NCBI RefSeq assembly: GCF_018130825.1
Contig: NZ_JAFCJS010000013.1
Location: 62,001 to 126,000 of the forward strand
Reading direction: 5' to 3'
Source of the DNA: Bradyrhizobium liaoningense
Lineage (GTDB): Bacteria; Pseudomonadota; Alphaproteobacteria; Rhizobiales; Xanthobacteraceae
Length of the DNA: 64,000 nucleotides
Part shown: one piece after another, positions 44,241 through 53,473 of the stretch
Position numbering within the stretch: the stretch's first letter is position 1
How the letters are laid out: each line of letters opens with the position of its first letter
The notes under the pieces: model-generated
Databases searched by the model: none
The model's input: the letters and a program-made list of their open reading frames with translations, nothing else
What the model was told of the DNA's origin: nothing
Made by a program: the position numbers and the translations under genes

Positions 44241-45692
44241 ATGTCAGTGTTGCGTAAGCATCCGAAGGGCGCGCGGTTCGCGTCCTTCGGCATCGGTCTC
44301 TGCATCTTCGCATTGATGCCGAGAGAGACCGGCTATCAGGACATTGCCTCCCTGCTGGCACGTCAGCCCGGCGTTGCCGAGCGCTGGCAGAAGCAGGTGT
44401 TCTCCGCGGCGTCCTCGATCCAGCTCGCCACCTACAGCTTTTCCCGCCCCATCGGCACTTCGGTTCCGCAGAGCGCGATGGTTCGCCTCGCAAGCATCGA
44501 TGGCCGCGACGTCACCGGCGCGATCAGCCGCAATCCGGCGCTGCAGGCGCCGCCGCGCTACCAGGCTGCAGATTTTCCCAAGGTCGATCGCTCGCTGAAG
44601 GGTGATCGCCTCGCGACCGCGACACCCGCGCCGGCTCCCGAGACCGCGCCTGCCGCGACGCCCGCGCCGGAAGATCCCGCGACGTCGAACAGCTCGGTGT
44701 TCGGCGCCAAGACCGCCGCATTGCCGCAAGCAATGTCGCCTGAGTCCGCGGCCGCGCTCGACCCCGAGCTTGCGGAAGCGCTGCGCGCGCCGCCATTGCC
44801 GCAATATTCCAATCCGCCGCAGGCCAGCGACGTTGCGCGCTCATTCGCAGTGCAGCCGCTGGAAGCGCTGAAGCGGGCCACTGCGCCGACGACGCCCGTG
44901 CGCGAGCCCTTCAGCGTCAAGACTTCGAGCCTGTTCTTCGGCAGTTCCTCGCTCGGCGGCAATCTCGAGAGCATCGAGAGCTGGCAGCCTGGCGCCGAGC
45001 CGCTGATCGTGATGCCCGATCCCGACATGAAGGTCACGGCCTCGCTGACCCCGCCGACGGCGGAGATCGCCAAGGACATCGAAAGCGGCGAGAGCGTCGC
45101 GCCGAAGGGCGAGGTCAACGCCGATAACCAGCGCGCCAGGTCGCCGGCGGAGCGGCTCGCGCTCGACGACAAGTCGCGCGCGAAGTCGGAGAAGTGCCTC
45201 GCCGAAGCCGTCTACTTCGAATCCCGCGGCGAGGCCGTGCGCGGCCAGATCGCAGTGGCGCAGGTGGTGATGAACCGCGTGTTCTCCGGCAAATATCCCG
45301 ACACGGTGTGCGGGGCGGTCTACCAGAACAAGCACCGCCATTTCGCCTGCCAGTTCACCTTTGCCTGCGACAACAATCCCGACGTGATCCGCGAGCCCGA
45401 GATGTGGGAGCGCGCGAAGAAGATCTCGAAGGCGATGCTGGATGGCCAGATCTGGCTGCCCGAGGTCGGCAAGTCGACGCACTACCACGCCTATTGGGTG
45501 CGCCCGTCCTGGGTCGCCGAGATGAAGAAGATGTACAAGACCGGCGTGCACACCTTCTATCGGCCGCGCAACTGGGGCGACGGCAGCGAGGAACCAAGCT
45601 GGGGCACCCCGGCCCAGACCGCCGCGCTCTCCGCCGAGCTCGCGCAGGAAGCGAAGAGTTCTGCCGAGATGGGCAACACGGAGCGGCGGTAG
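44241..45692 (+). CDS. SleB-like cell-wall hydrolase
   Basis: The 483-residue protein has one hydrophobic segment near the N-terminus (about 14-27), a long Ala/Pro-rich region of low complexity (about 110-300), and a C-terminal Hydrolase_2 domain. The domain contains CLAEAVYFESRGEAVRGQIA and VMNRVFSGKYPDTVCGAVYQ, the SleB lytic-transglycosylase fold with catalytic E in YFESRGE. It would cut peptidoglycan in the periplasm. ATG 44241 is used; a GTG at 44229 is equally possible, as no ribosome-binding site decides. It is convergent with nadC. Confidence 0.85.
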   Translation: MSVLRKHPKGARFASFGIGLCIFALMPRETGYQDIASLLARQPGVAERWQKQVFSAASSIQLATYSFSRPIGTSVPQSAMVRLASIDGRDVTGAISRNPALQAPPRYQAADFPKVDRSLKGDRLATATPAPAPETAPAATPAPEDPATSNSSVFGAKTAALPQAMSPESAAALDPELAEALRAPPLPQYSNPPQASDVARSFAVQPLEALKRATAPTTPVREPFSVKTSSLFFGSSSLGGNLESIESWQPGAEPLIVMPDPDMKVTASLTPPTAEIAKDIESGESVAPKGEVNADNQRARSPAERLALDDKSRAKSEKCLAEAVYFESRGEAVRGQIAVAQVVMNRVFSGKYPDTVCGAVYQNKHRHFACQFTFACDNNPDVIREPEMWERAKKISKAMLDGQIWLPEVGKSTHYHAYWVRPSWVAEMKKMYKTGVHTFYRPRNWGDGSEEPSWGTPAQTAALSAELAQEAKSSAEMGNTERR

Positions 45693-45697
45693 TTGTC

Positions 45698-45736
45698 CTT
45701 CACCTCTCCCCGCTTGCGGGGAGAGGGAGAAGACCT
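45698..45736. terminator. hairpin between convergent SleB-like and nadC genes
   Basis: CACCTCTCCCCGCTTGCGGGGAGAGG makes a strong stem with TTGC-type loop. It lies in the 46-bp gap between convergent stops and is a short form of the CTCTCCC family, so it may terminate both transcripts. Confidence 0.6.
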
Positions 45737-45738
45737 CA

Positions 45739-46617
45739 TCACGCCTCGATATCCAGCGCGCAGTCGAAGTTCGGCGCCGAATGCGTCAGGGCGCCGGAGG
45801 ACGCATAGTCGACGCCTGTCGCCGCGATAGCCCCAATCGAGTCCAGCGTGACGCCGCCCGACGCCTCCAGCTCGAGGCGGCCCTCATTGATCCGCACGGC
45901 CTCGCGCAGGGTCGCAAGGTCCATGTTGTCGAGCAACACGGCGTCAGCCATTCCGGTTTCGAGCACCTCGCGCAGCTGGATCAGCGTATCCACCTCGATC
46001 TCGATCTTGACCAGATGGCCGGCATGGGCGCGGGCGCGCTCCAGTACGGGACGGATGCCGCCGGCGACTGCGATGTGATTGTCCTTGATGAGGATCGCAT
46101 CGTCGAGGCCGAAGCGATGGTTGAAGCCGCCGCCGCAGCGCACCGCGTATTTCTCCAGCGCGCGCAATCCCGGCGTGGTTTTTCGCGTGCAGCAGATCCG
46201 CATCTTCGTGCCTTCGGTGCGCGCGACATAGTCCGCTGTAAGCGTCGCGACGCCCGACAGACGGCCAACGAAGTTCAGCGCGGTTCGCTCCGCGGTGAGA
46301 ATGGCGCGCGCCGGACCCGAGATCGTCAACACCTGCTGTCCGCGGGCAACGCGTGCGGCATCGCGGACATGCGCGCGCACCTCGATGTCGGCCGAGAGCT
46401 TTTGCAGCGTCGCCAGCGCCAGCGGCAGGCCGGCGATCACGCCGGACTGGCGCGCGACCAGGATGGCCTGCGCCCTGGTTGCCTCCGGAATCGTGGCCAG
46501 CGAGGTGATGTCGCCGGCGCGGCCGAGGTCTTCGTCGAGGGCGCGATTGACCGCCTCCTCGATCGCGAGCGGCGAGAGGAAGGCATCGGGATAGAGCAGT
46601 GAGGTCTGGGTGATCAT
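45739..46617 (-). CDS. nadC: nicotinate-nucleotide diphosphorylase (quinolinate phosphoribosyltransferase)
   Basis: The 292-residue enzyme shows GDITSLATIPE near the start, the RKTTPGLRALEKYAVRCGGG motif that binds quinolinate and PRPP, KDNHIAVAGG and ASGGVTLDSI. It converts quinolinate and PRPP to nicotinate mononucleotide. It is the last gene of nadABC, 12 nt after nadB. ATG 46617 is the first start. Confidence 0.95.
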   Translation of the reverse strand: MITQTSLLYPDAFLSPLAIEEAVNRALDEDLGRAGDITSLATIPEATRAQAILVARQSGVIAGLPLALATLQKLSADIEVRAHVRDAARVARGQQVLTISGPARAILTAERTALNFVGRLSGVATLTADYVARTEGTKMRICCTRKTTPGLRALEKYAVRCGGGFNHRFGLDDAILIKDNHIAVAGGIRPVLERARAHAGHLVKIEIEVDTLIQLREVLETGMADAVLLDNMDLATLREAVRINEGRLELEASGGVTLDSIGAIAATGVDYASSGALTHSAPNFDCALDIEA

Positions 46618-46629
46618 TGGGGAACTCCG

Positions 46630-48237
46630 TCAGGCGATCATGGGTTGCGCAATGCGCGGAAGCGGACGCTCGCTCAGGCTCTCCGCGACCTCGCGCGCTG
46701 CGGCGAGCGTGGTCATCGTTCTCTGCGCCAGCGCGGCGTTATCGGCCGGATGATCGGAGCGGAAATGCGCGCCGCGGCTCTCGCGCCGCGTCCAGGCCGA
46801 GGCGGCAACGAGCAGGGCTGACATCGCCATGTTGCGGACAGCGATGTTTCCAGCCTCGCGTTCGAGCACGGCGAAGTGGCGCACGGCTTCCGCAAGCCCG
46901 TCGTCATCGCGGATCACGCCGACATGCGTGCTCATCATCGCGCGCAGCCGTTTTACGTCAGCTGCATCCGGCGCGCCGCCGTGCGGCGTCACGACTGCAT
47001 CGGGAAGGCGGGCAGGCGAGGGCACCGTGCGGCCGGCGATGTCGTCGGCGATGCGCGCGGCGTAGACCACGGCTTCCAGCAGCGAGTTGGAGGCGAGGCG
47101 GTTGGCGCCATGCGCGCCGGTGGACGACACTTCGCCGCCGGCCCAGAGCCCGTCGATCGAGCTGCGGCCGCGCGCATCCACGGCGATGCCGCCCATGTGG
47201 TAATGCGCGGCCGGCGCGATCGGAATGGCTTGCCTCGCGGGATCGATGCCGGCGGCGATGCAGCTCGCATGCACCGCCGGAAATTTTTCGGCGAAACGCG
47301 CGCCCAGTGCCTCCCGTGCATCGAGGAAGGCGCCGCGCCCGGCCGCGATCTCGGCGAACACGCCGCGGGCCACGATGTCGCGCGGCGCGAGCTCGGCCAG
47401 CGGATGGCGAGCGAGCATGAAGCGCTCGCCATGGCCGTTGATCAGCGTCGCGCCTTCGCCGCGCAATGCTTCGGTCGCGAGCGGCGCCGGATCGCGGCCG
47501 ACCATGATGGCGGTGGGATGGAACTGCACGAATTCAGGATCGGCAATCACGGCGCCGGCGCGGGCTGCGATCGCAAGGCCGGAGCCGCCGGCTTCCATTG
47601 GGTTGGTGGTGACGGCGTAGAGATGGCCGAGGCCGCCGGTCGCCAGCACCACCGCACGCGAGGCGAGCAGGACCGGCCGTGCAGCGTAGTTGCCGGCTTC
47701 GCGCAGCTGCAGGCCGGTGACGGCGCCGTTCTCGGTCAGCAGCGATTCCGCGATCAGGCCTTCGATGATGCGTATCGACGGCGTGCGGCGTACCGCCTCG
47801 CTCAAGGCCGCGATGATCGCGGCACCCGCCCCATCGCCGCGCACATGGACGATGCGTCGGGCCGAATGTGCGGCTTCGCGTCCCACGGCGAGCTTGCCTT
47901 CGAGGTCGCGATCGAACGGCACGCCATAGGCGAGCAGATCATGGATGCGCGGCGCCGCCTCGCGCGCAATACCGAGCGCGACCGCCTCGTCGACGAGGCC
48001 GCCGCCGACCGCGATCGTGTCAGCGGCGTGTGCTTCCGGCGTGTCGCCTTCGGCCACTGCTGCGGCGATGCCGCCTTGCGCCCATGCGGACGAGGCGCCC
48101 TGTCCGAGCGGCGCCGCCGAGATCAGCGTCACCGGCCGCGGCGCGAGTTTCAGCGCGCAGAAGAGTCCGGCAAGGCCGCCGCCGACGATGACGACGTCGT
48201 CGGTCGAGCGGGTGAGATCGTTGATAGTGTTTGTCAT
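46630..48237 (-). CDS. nadB: L-aspartate oxidase
   Basis: The 535-residue flavoprotein has the FAD motif VVIVGGGLAGLFCALKL and GASSAWAQGGIAAA typical of L-aspartate oxidase. HYHMGGIAVDARGRSSIDGL and GANRLASNSLLEAVV follow. It oxidises aspartate to iminoaspartate for NadA. ATG 48237 follows GAGGAGA; the 33 codons upstream come from the palindromic repeat and are not real. It lies between nadA and nadC. Confidence 0.95.
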   Translation of the reverse strand: MTNTINDLTRSTDDVVIVGGGLAGLFCALKLAPRPVTLISAAPLGQGASSAWAQGGIAAAVAEGDTPEAHAADTIAVGGGLVDEAVALGIAREAAPRIHDLLAYGVPFDRDLEGKLAVGREAAHSARRIVHVRGDGAGAAIIAALSEAVRRTPSIRIIEGLIAESLLTENGAVTGLQLREAGNYAARPVLLASRAVVLATGGLGHLYAVTTNPMEAGGSGLAIAARAGAVIADPEFVQFHPTAIMVGRDPAPLATEALRGEGATLINGHGERFMLARHPLAELAPRDIVARGVFAEIAAGRGAFLDAREALGARFAEKFPAVHASCIAAGIDPARQAIPIAPAAHYHMGGIAVDARGRSSIDGLWAGGEVSSTGAHGANRLASNSLLEAVVYAARIADDIAGRTVPSPARLPDAVVTPHGGAPDAADVKRLRAMMSTHVGVIRDDDGLAEAVRHFAVLEREAGNIAVRNMAMSALLVAASAWTRRESRGAHFRSDHPADNAALAQRTMTTLAAAREVAESLSERPLPRIAQPMIA

Positions 48238-48254
48238 GATGCTCTCCTCATGGC

Positions 48255-48372
48255 CGTCCCGGCGAAAGCCGGGACCCATACGCCGCGGCGGAAGTTGTTG
48301 CGCGAAGCTGTTCAACGTCGTTCTTCGCAACCACACCTTCCTGTGGTTATGGGTCCCGGCCTTCGCCGGGAC
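48255..48372. repeat. palindromic repeat, GTCCCGGC family copy 2, inside the nad operon
   Basis: CGTCCCGGCGAAAGCCGGGACCCATA on the left and TATGGGTCCCGGCCTTCGCCGGGACG on the right are inverted. The repeat takes up most of the 156-bp nadA-nadB gap. In the transcript it would form a large hairpin that could affect RNA processing or the relative levels of the two messages. Confidence 0.85.
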
Positions 48373-48393
48373 GCCGTTGCTGCTGCTTGATGC

Positions 48394-49521
48394 TCAATTC
48401 TTCAGATTGATCATCCGCTCCACCGAGCGCCGTGCGCGCATCGCAAGCGCGGGATCGATCGTGACTTCCTCGCCGCGCGTCAGCAGGCTCTGCAAAATGT
48501 TCGCGAGCGTGATGCGCTTCATGTGCGGGCAGAGATTGCAGGGGCGCAGCATCTCCACATCCGGCAGCTCGGCGCGGACATTGTCGGCCATCGAGCATTC
48601 CGTGATCATCACCAGCCGCCGCGGCCGCTTGTTGCGCACCCAGTTGATCATGTGCGCGGTCGAGCCGGTGAAGTCGGCCTCCGCCAGCACGTCCGGCGGA
48701 CATTCGGGATGCGCGATGATCTGCACCGACGGATCGGCCTCGCGATAGGCGCGCAGCTCCTCGCCCTTGAAGCGCTCATGCACCTCGCAGGCGCCCTTCC
48801 AGGCGATGATCTTGACGTCGGTCTTCGAGGCGACGTAGGTGGCGAGATAACGGTCGGGCAGGAAGATCACGGTCGGCGCATTCAGGCTCTCGACCACCTG
48901 CACCGCATTCGACGAGGTGCAGCAGATGTCGACCTCGGCCTTCACCTCCGCCGACGTGTTGACATAGGCGACGACGGGCACGCCGGGAAATTTTTCGCGG
49001 AGCAGCCGCACGTCGGCGCCGGTGATGCTGGCAGCGAGTGAGCAGCCGGCGCGCGAATCCGGGATCAGCACCGTCTTCTCCGGATTGAGCAGCTTCGAGG
49101 TCTCCGCCATGAAGTGCACGCCGCACTGAACGATGATGCCGGCCTTCACCTTGGTGGCCTCGACCGCGAGCTGGAGCGAGTCGCCGCCGATGTCGGCGAC
49201 GCAGTGGAAGATCTCCGGGGCCTGGTAATTGTGCGCGAGGATCACCGCGCCTCGCTCCCGCTTCAGCTCGTTGATCGCGTGAATCGTCGGCGCCATCAGC
49301 GGCCACTCGATCGGCGGGATCACGTGCTTGACGCGCTCATAGAGCGGCGCGGTGGCGCGCTCGACGTCGTCCGTCCATTCCAGCGAAGGCATCGGCAGCG
49401 CGGGCCCCGGCACCGGCACGGCGCGGGGTGAGGTGATGACCTCGCTGGTGCCTTGCTTGAGGGCTTGGCCGTGCGGCCGGTTGGTCAAATCGTCGGGGCC
49501 GTAAATTCCAGTGATCGGCAT
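48394..49521 (-). CDS. nadA: quinolinate synthase
   Basis: The 375-residue enzyme is a 4Fe-4S quinolinate synthase. It has VILAHNYQAPEIFHCVADIGGDS, QCGVHFMAETSKLL, PDSRAGCSLA, the paired CCTSSN and the terminal MLRPCNLCPHMKRI, which carry the conserved cluster cysteines. It condenses iminoaspartate and dihydroxyacetone phosphate. GGGAGG lies before ATG 49521. It is the first gene of nadABC, with two operator-like dyads upstream. Confidence 0.96.
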   Translation of the reverse strand: MPITGIYGPDDLTNRPHGQALKQGTSEVITSPRAVPVPGPALPMPSLEWTDDVERATAPLYERVKHVIPPIEWPLMAPTIHAINELKRERGAVILAHNYQAPEIFHCVADIGGDSLQLAVEATKVKAGIIVQCGVHFMAETSKLLNPEKTVLIPDSRAGCSLAASITGADVRLLREKFPGVPVVAYVNTSAEVKAEVDICCTSSNAVQVVESLNAPTVIFLPDRYLATYVASKTDVKIIAWKGACEVHERFKGEELRAYREADPSVQIIAHPECPPDVLAEADFTGSTAHMINWVRNKRPRRLVMITECSMADNVRAELPDVEMLRPCNLCPHMKRITLANILQSLLTRGEEVTIDPALAMRARRSVERMINLKN

Positions 49522-49547
49522 CGAAGCCTCCCGTGTGCTCTATTTAT

Positions 49548-49561
49548 GCTCAATATGAGTA
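49548..49561. promoter_or_regulatory. nad operator site 1
   Basis: GCTCA-ATA-TGAGT is followed by A (TGCTCAATATGAGTA overall). It is one of two matching dyads before nadA, with its centre 33 bp before the ATG. The likely binder is NadQ, the repressor of the de novo NAD pathway in rhizobia, but I infer this from context and did not confirm its motif. Confidence 0.55.
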
Positions 49562-49620
49562 TATATGGAGCCTGAGAAATCCGGCCGAGAGGCCGGGCGC
49601 GATTGCATCAAGCTTAGATA

Positions 49621-49635
49621 TACTCAATCTGAGTA
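49621..49635. promoter_or_regulatory. nad operator site 2
   Basis: TACTCA-ATC-TGAGTA is a perfect dyad with a 3-nt spacer. Its centre is 74 bp from that of site 1, about seven helical turns, so a pair of dimers could bind on the same face or loop the promoter. Confidence 0.55.
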
Positions 49636-49852
49636 AATCAAAAATAGCACGCTTGGGTCTAGGCCGCTAGGCCCTGACGCACACATTCCCGTCAGATCGC
49701 GTCAGGCGAGGCCTCATTGAAATGCAATGCTCCCGCGACAGCCCTTCGTGGAATGCAACCGCTTTTGACTTGGGATTTTCATGCAAATGCATTAAACGAG
49801 CTGGCTCGCGGCTGCCTATTCCGGACCGCCACCAACGGACAAGGAACACACC
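49636..49852. other. upstream region of MFS gene
   Basis: No recognisable gene was found. A short minus-strand frame at 49667-49849 matches no family. A weak promoter candidate for the MFS gene is TTGACT at 49765-49770, 17 bp before TGCATT at 49788-49793. Confidence 0.35.
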
Positions 49853-51103
49853 ATGTCGACATCAATGGGCGAGCTCGGTCCGGCCTCCCGTTCCTCCTGG
49901 CGCACGCCGGCGATCATCATTCTCTGCGGCTGTGCCATCGGCATGCTCGGCTTCGGTCCGCGTTCGGCGCTCGGCTTCTTCGTGCAGCCGATGAGCCACG
50001 AGTTCGCCTGGGGCCGCGACGTGTTCGGCCTCGCCATCGCCGTGCAGAATCTGTTGTGGGGACTGGGCCAGCCCTTCGCCGGGGCGGTCGCCGATCGCTT
50101 CGGCCTGTTTCGGGTGATGTGCGTCGGCGCGCTGCTCTATGCCGGCGGCCTGCTGTTGATGCGCTATTCCTCGACGCCGCTGTCGCTGAATATCGGTGCT
50201 GGCGTGATGGTCGGCTTTGGTCTTGCCGGCTGCTCGTTCAACCTGGTGCTGTCGGCGTTCAGCAAGCTGCTGCCGGCCGAGAAGCGCGGGCTTGCGCTCG
50301 GCGCCGGCACCGCAGCGGGCTCGTTCGGACAATTCCTGTTCGCGCCGATCGGCGTCGCGCTCATCGACAATTTCGGCTGGCAGCAGGCGCTCTCCGTGTT
50401 CGGCTTCCTGATGCTGCTGATCATCCCGCTGTCGCTGGCGCTCTCGACGCCGCCGGTCGCAGCGACCGGCAGCACGACGCAAGCCGATGACCAGACCTTC
50501 ACCAAGGCGCTCGCGGAGGCCTTCGGTCACCGCTCCTATGTGCTGCTGGTGCTCGGCTTCTTCACTTGCGGCTTCCAGCTCGCCTTCATCACCGTGCATC
50601 TGCCGGCCTTCCTGGTCGATCGCGGTATCTCGACGCAGACCGGCGGCTGGGTGATCGCGGCGATCGGCCTGTTCAACATCATGGGATCGCTCAGCGTCGG
50701 CTATCTCCAGAACTATCTGCCCAAGCGCTACATCCTCTCCACCATCTACTTCACGCGCGCGCTTGCGACGCTCGCCTTCATCTCGTTCCCGATCACGCCG
50801 TTCTCGGCGATCGCGTTCGGTGCGATCTCCGGCCTGACCTGGCTGTCGACGGTGCCGCCGACCTCGGCGCTGGTGGCGCTGATGTTCGGCACGCGCTGGC
50901 TCGCGACGCTCTATGGCTTCGCCTTCGTCAGCCATCAGGTCGGCGGCTTCCTCGGCGTCTGGCTCGGAGGCATCGTGTTCGAAAAGTTCGGTTCCTACAC
51001 GCCGATCTGGTGGCTCTCGATCCTGTTCGGCGTGCTCTCGGCGCTGATCAATCTTCCGATCGTCGAGAAACCCGTTCAGCGAGCGGTTGCGCAGCCGGCC
51101 TGA
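49853..51103 (+). CDS. MFS transporter (monocarboxylate/oxalate-formate type)
   Basis: The 416-residue protein has twelve hydrophobic segments. The first-half loop motif AVADRFGLFRVMC (motif A) and GFGLAGCSFN in the third segment resemble the MCT-like oxalate:formate antiporter branch. It likely moves a small carboxylate across the inner membrane; the substrate is unknown. It precedes the YhdH-like reductase by 42 nt, so the two may be cotranscribed and handle the same organic acid. Confidence 0.88.
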   Translation: MSTSMGELGPASRSSWRTPAIIILCGCAIGMLGFGPRSALGFFVQPMSHEFAWGRDVFGLAIAVQNLLWGLGQPFAGAVADRFGLFRVMCVGALLYAGGLLLMRYSSTPLSLNIGAGVMVGFGLAGCSFNLVLSAFSKLLPAEKRGLALGAGTAAGSFGQFLFAPIGVALIDNFGWQQALSVFGFLMLLIIPLSLALSTPPVAATGSTTQADDQTFTKALAEAFGHRSYVLLVLGFFTCGFQLAFITVHLPAFLVDRGISTQTGGWVIAAIGLFNIMGSLSVGYLQNYLPKRYILSTIYFTRALATLAFISFPITPFSAIAFGAISGLTWLSTVPPTSALVALMFGTRWLATLYGFAFVSHQVGGFLGVWLGGIVFEKFGSYTPIWWLSILFGVLSALINLPIVEKPVQRAVAQPA

Positions 51104-51145
51104 TCGGCTAAACATCCCCGACAAACAAAGTCAGGGAGTGCAGTC

Positions 51146-52132
51146 GTGGCCACATTCAAGGCGATCCGGATCGACAAGGCGGACAAGGGGACCACCGCGC
51201 AGCTCGCGCAGTTCGACGAAGCCGAGTTGATGGAGGGCGACGTCACCGTCCGCGTCGAATGGTCGACGCTGAACTACAAGGACGGCCTCGCGCTGACAGG
51301 CAAGGCGCCGGTGGTGCGCCGCTTCCCGATGATCGCCGGCATCGACTTTGCCGGCACGGTCGAAGCGTCCTCGCATCCGCAGTGGAAGGCAGGCGACAAG
51401 GTCGTCTGCACCGGCTGGGGCATGGGCGAGACCCATCTCGGCGCCTATGCCGAGAAGGCGCGGGTGAAGGGCGACTGGCTGGTCGCTTTGCCGCAGGGCC
51501 TGTCGGCGCGCGACGCCATGGCGATCGGCACCGCCGGCTTCACCGCGATGCTCTCGGTGCTGGCGCTGGAGAAGCACGGCCTGTCGCCGAAGAGCGGCCC
51601 CGTGGTGGTAACGGGCGCCGCCGGCGGCGTCGGCTCGGTCGCCACCGCCGTGCTGTCCAAGCTCGGCTACCACGTCATCGCCTCGACCGGCCGTGCGGCG
51701 GAGGCGGACTATCTGAAAGAGATCGGCGCGGCCGAGGTCATCGACCGCAACGAGCTGTCGGCCCCGGCAAAGCCCCTCGCCAAGGAGCGCTGGGCGGGCG
51801 GTGTCGACAGCGTCGGCTCGACCACGCTGGCGAATCTCCTGTCGATGACGAAGTACGGCGGCGCGATCGCAGCCTGTGGCCTGGCGGCCGGCATGGACCT
51901 GCCGTCTTCGGTCGCGCCTTTCATTTTGCGCGGAGTGTGCCTTCTCGGCATCGATTCCGTGATGTGCCCGATCGAGCCGCGAAAAGCCGCCTGGCAGCGT
52001 CTGGCGTCCGACCTGGATCGGACAAAACTATCTGAAATTACTCATGAAATTGCAATCGACGAGGTCCCCGGATGGGGCGCGAAAATCCTCGCCGGCCAGG
52101 TCCGCGGCCGCATCGTGGTAAAAATTGTCTAA
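51146..52132 (+). CDS. YhdH/AcuI-like medium-chain oxidoreductase
   Basis: The 328-residue protein is a zinc-free MDR enzyme. It shows WSTLNYKDGLALTGKAPVVR near the start, the NADPH motif VTGAAGGVGSVA and PFILRGVCLLGIDSV. This branch includes acrylyl-CoA reductase AcuI and YhdH. By family it would reduce an alpha,beta-unsaturated acyl-CoA or quinone with NADPH. It starts at GTG 51146. It lies just behind an MFS carrier. Confidence 0.87.
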   Translation: MATFKAIRIDKADKGTTAQLAQFDEAELMEGDVTVRVEWSTLNYKDGLALTGKAPVVRRFPMIAGIDFAGTVEASSHPQWKAGDKVVCTGWGMGETHLGAYAEKARVKGDWLVALPQGLSARDAMAIGTAGFTAMLSVLALEKHGLSPKSGPVVVTGAAGGVGSVATAVLSKLGYHVIASTGRAAEADYLKEIGAAEVIDRNELSAPAKPLAKERWAGGVDSVGSTTLANLLSMTKYGGAIAACGLAAGMDLPSSVAPFILRGVCLLGIDSVMCPIEPRKAAWQRLASDLDRTKLSEITHEIAIDEVPGWGAKILAGQVRGRIVVKIV

Positions 52133-52245
52133 CGGCGTTCAGACTTTACCAACCAAGCTGCTTCAATGTTGCCTTGGTTAGTATGGTAAGCAGCGGGTAA
52201 AGAGATAAGGCATCGCCCGCTGCGGGGGTCGGTTCGGAGTTGAGC

Positions 52246-52845
52246 ATGCTTGCGCGTATTGTGTTGGGGGCTGTCACGGCGGCGGCGACGTTTGCGCCGG
52301 CCATTGCAGGAAGCATGAATGCCGACGAGGCGCGCCGCTTCGTAGCCGGCAAGGTGTTCGCCTTCACCTGTTTCGACGGCACCCGCGGCGCAGGCCGCAT
52401 CCTCGACGATCTCGGCGCCGCCGGCGCCGTGCAGTTCTCGGGCTCGGGTCCCGTCCGCCATCTCCGCCTGCCCGGCAACACGCTCCAGATCCGCGGCCAG
52501 AACGTCTGCGCCTCGATCAAGGGCATTCCGTTCGAGCCCTGTTTCAACCTGGAAAAGACCGACGAGCGCAGCTTCCGCGGCTCGGTCTCGGGCATGGGCT
52601 TCGCCTATTGCGACTTCCATCACCAGGGCGGCAACCAGATGCTGATGGCGCGCGCGTCGGCGCGTCCGCGTTCGCTGCGCTCCTCAGAGCACACCGGGTC
52701 GGTCGCCTCCTCGAATACCGAGGTTGCGGCGCGTGTCGAGACCCCGCGTGTCGAGAGCAGCCGGATTGAGCCGGTGAAGGCCGAAGCCAAGCCGGAGCCC
52801 GCCAAGAACGAGGGCCCGCTGGAGCTGCGTCGCTCCACCCAGTGA
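52246..52845 (+). CDS. exported protein of unknown function
   Basis: The 199-residue product has a signal peptide (about 1-21, LGAVTAAATFAPAIA), a core with conserved-looking cysteines (FTCFDGTRGAG, NVCASIKG, FEPCFN, YCDFHH) that could form disulfides, and an acidic/basic low-complexity tail. No family is recognised. It is probably periplasmic. ATG 52246 is preferred to the TTG at 52240. Confidence 0.65.
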   Translation: MLARIVLGAVTAAATFAPAIAGSMNADEARRFVAGKVFAFTCFDGTRGAGRILDDLGAAGAVQFSGSGPVRHLRLPGNTLQIRGQNVCASIKGIPFEPCFNLEKTDERSFRGSVSGMGFAYCDFHHQGGNQMLMARASARPRSLRSSEHTGSVASSNTEVAARVETPRVESSRIEPVKAEAKPEPAKNEGPLELRRSTQ

Positions 52846-53007
52846 GCCGCCCGCGCGGGGGCAATCCGCGCCTTTCGCTGCACATATCCATCGAACACGA
52901 AGCCGCCGCGCCGTAGTCATACGGACGGCGGCTTTCATGCGTTGGTAGCTGTTCGTGCCCCAGTTTGCGTACGGCCGGGGGGCGCGGCCCTAGACAAGGG
53001 TTCAACG

Positions 53008-53241
53008 ATGTCGCTGTACTTCTTCCGCATCAGTACCGGTCGCTACTCCGGCGCCGCCGATCAGCCGTACGAGTTCGAGAATCGCGCGGCCGCGTGGAAC
53101 GAGATGACCGAGGTCTGCGCCAACCTGCTCGGCGGGATCGCGCGCAGCATGAAGCCGAATGCGAAGTGGAGCATGGAGCTGCTCGACGAGAACAAGGAGC
53201 CGGTGTTCCGCATCAGCATCGTGGGCGAGACGGTCAGCTGA
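53008..53241 (+). CDS. DUF6894-like small protein
   Basis: The 77-residue protein starts SLYFFRISTGRYSGA and has RAAAWNEMTEVCANLLGGI followed by WSMELLDENKEPVFRISI. This is the pattern of small rhizobial DUF6894 proteins of unknown function. ATG 53008 matches that start. It precedes the MCP cluster by 232 bp and is not clearly linked to it. Confidence 0.7.
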   Translation: MSLYFFRISTGRYSGAADQPYEFENRAAAWNEMTEVCANLLGGIARSMKPNAKWSMELLDENKEPVFRISIVGETVS

Positions 53242-53473
53242 CGAGGCTCACAAACGGGACGGTCCGTTAACGGACGCATTGTCCGCAAATCCGCGAAGTG
53301 CAAATTCAGTGCACGCGAAAAGTGTGCAAGTCCCATGGTTTGAGCCGCGTTTTCAGTATTTCTACCCAGGCCGCAGGCGCTCTCGCTTAACGTTAATGAG
53401 GAACCTCGCGGGCTAGCCTTCCCGAACTGTTCACGCGCATCGGCGCGACAATGCGTATCCCGGGATTGCTTCA

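Noticed and set aside
49667..49849. 60-residue minus-strand frame upstream of the MFS gene
   Set aside because: It has no ribosome-binding site and no family resemblance, and it lies in a promoter region.
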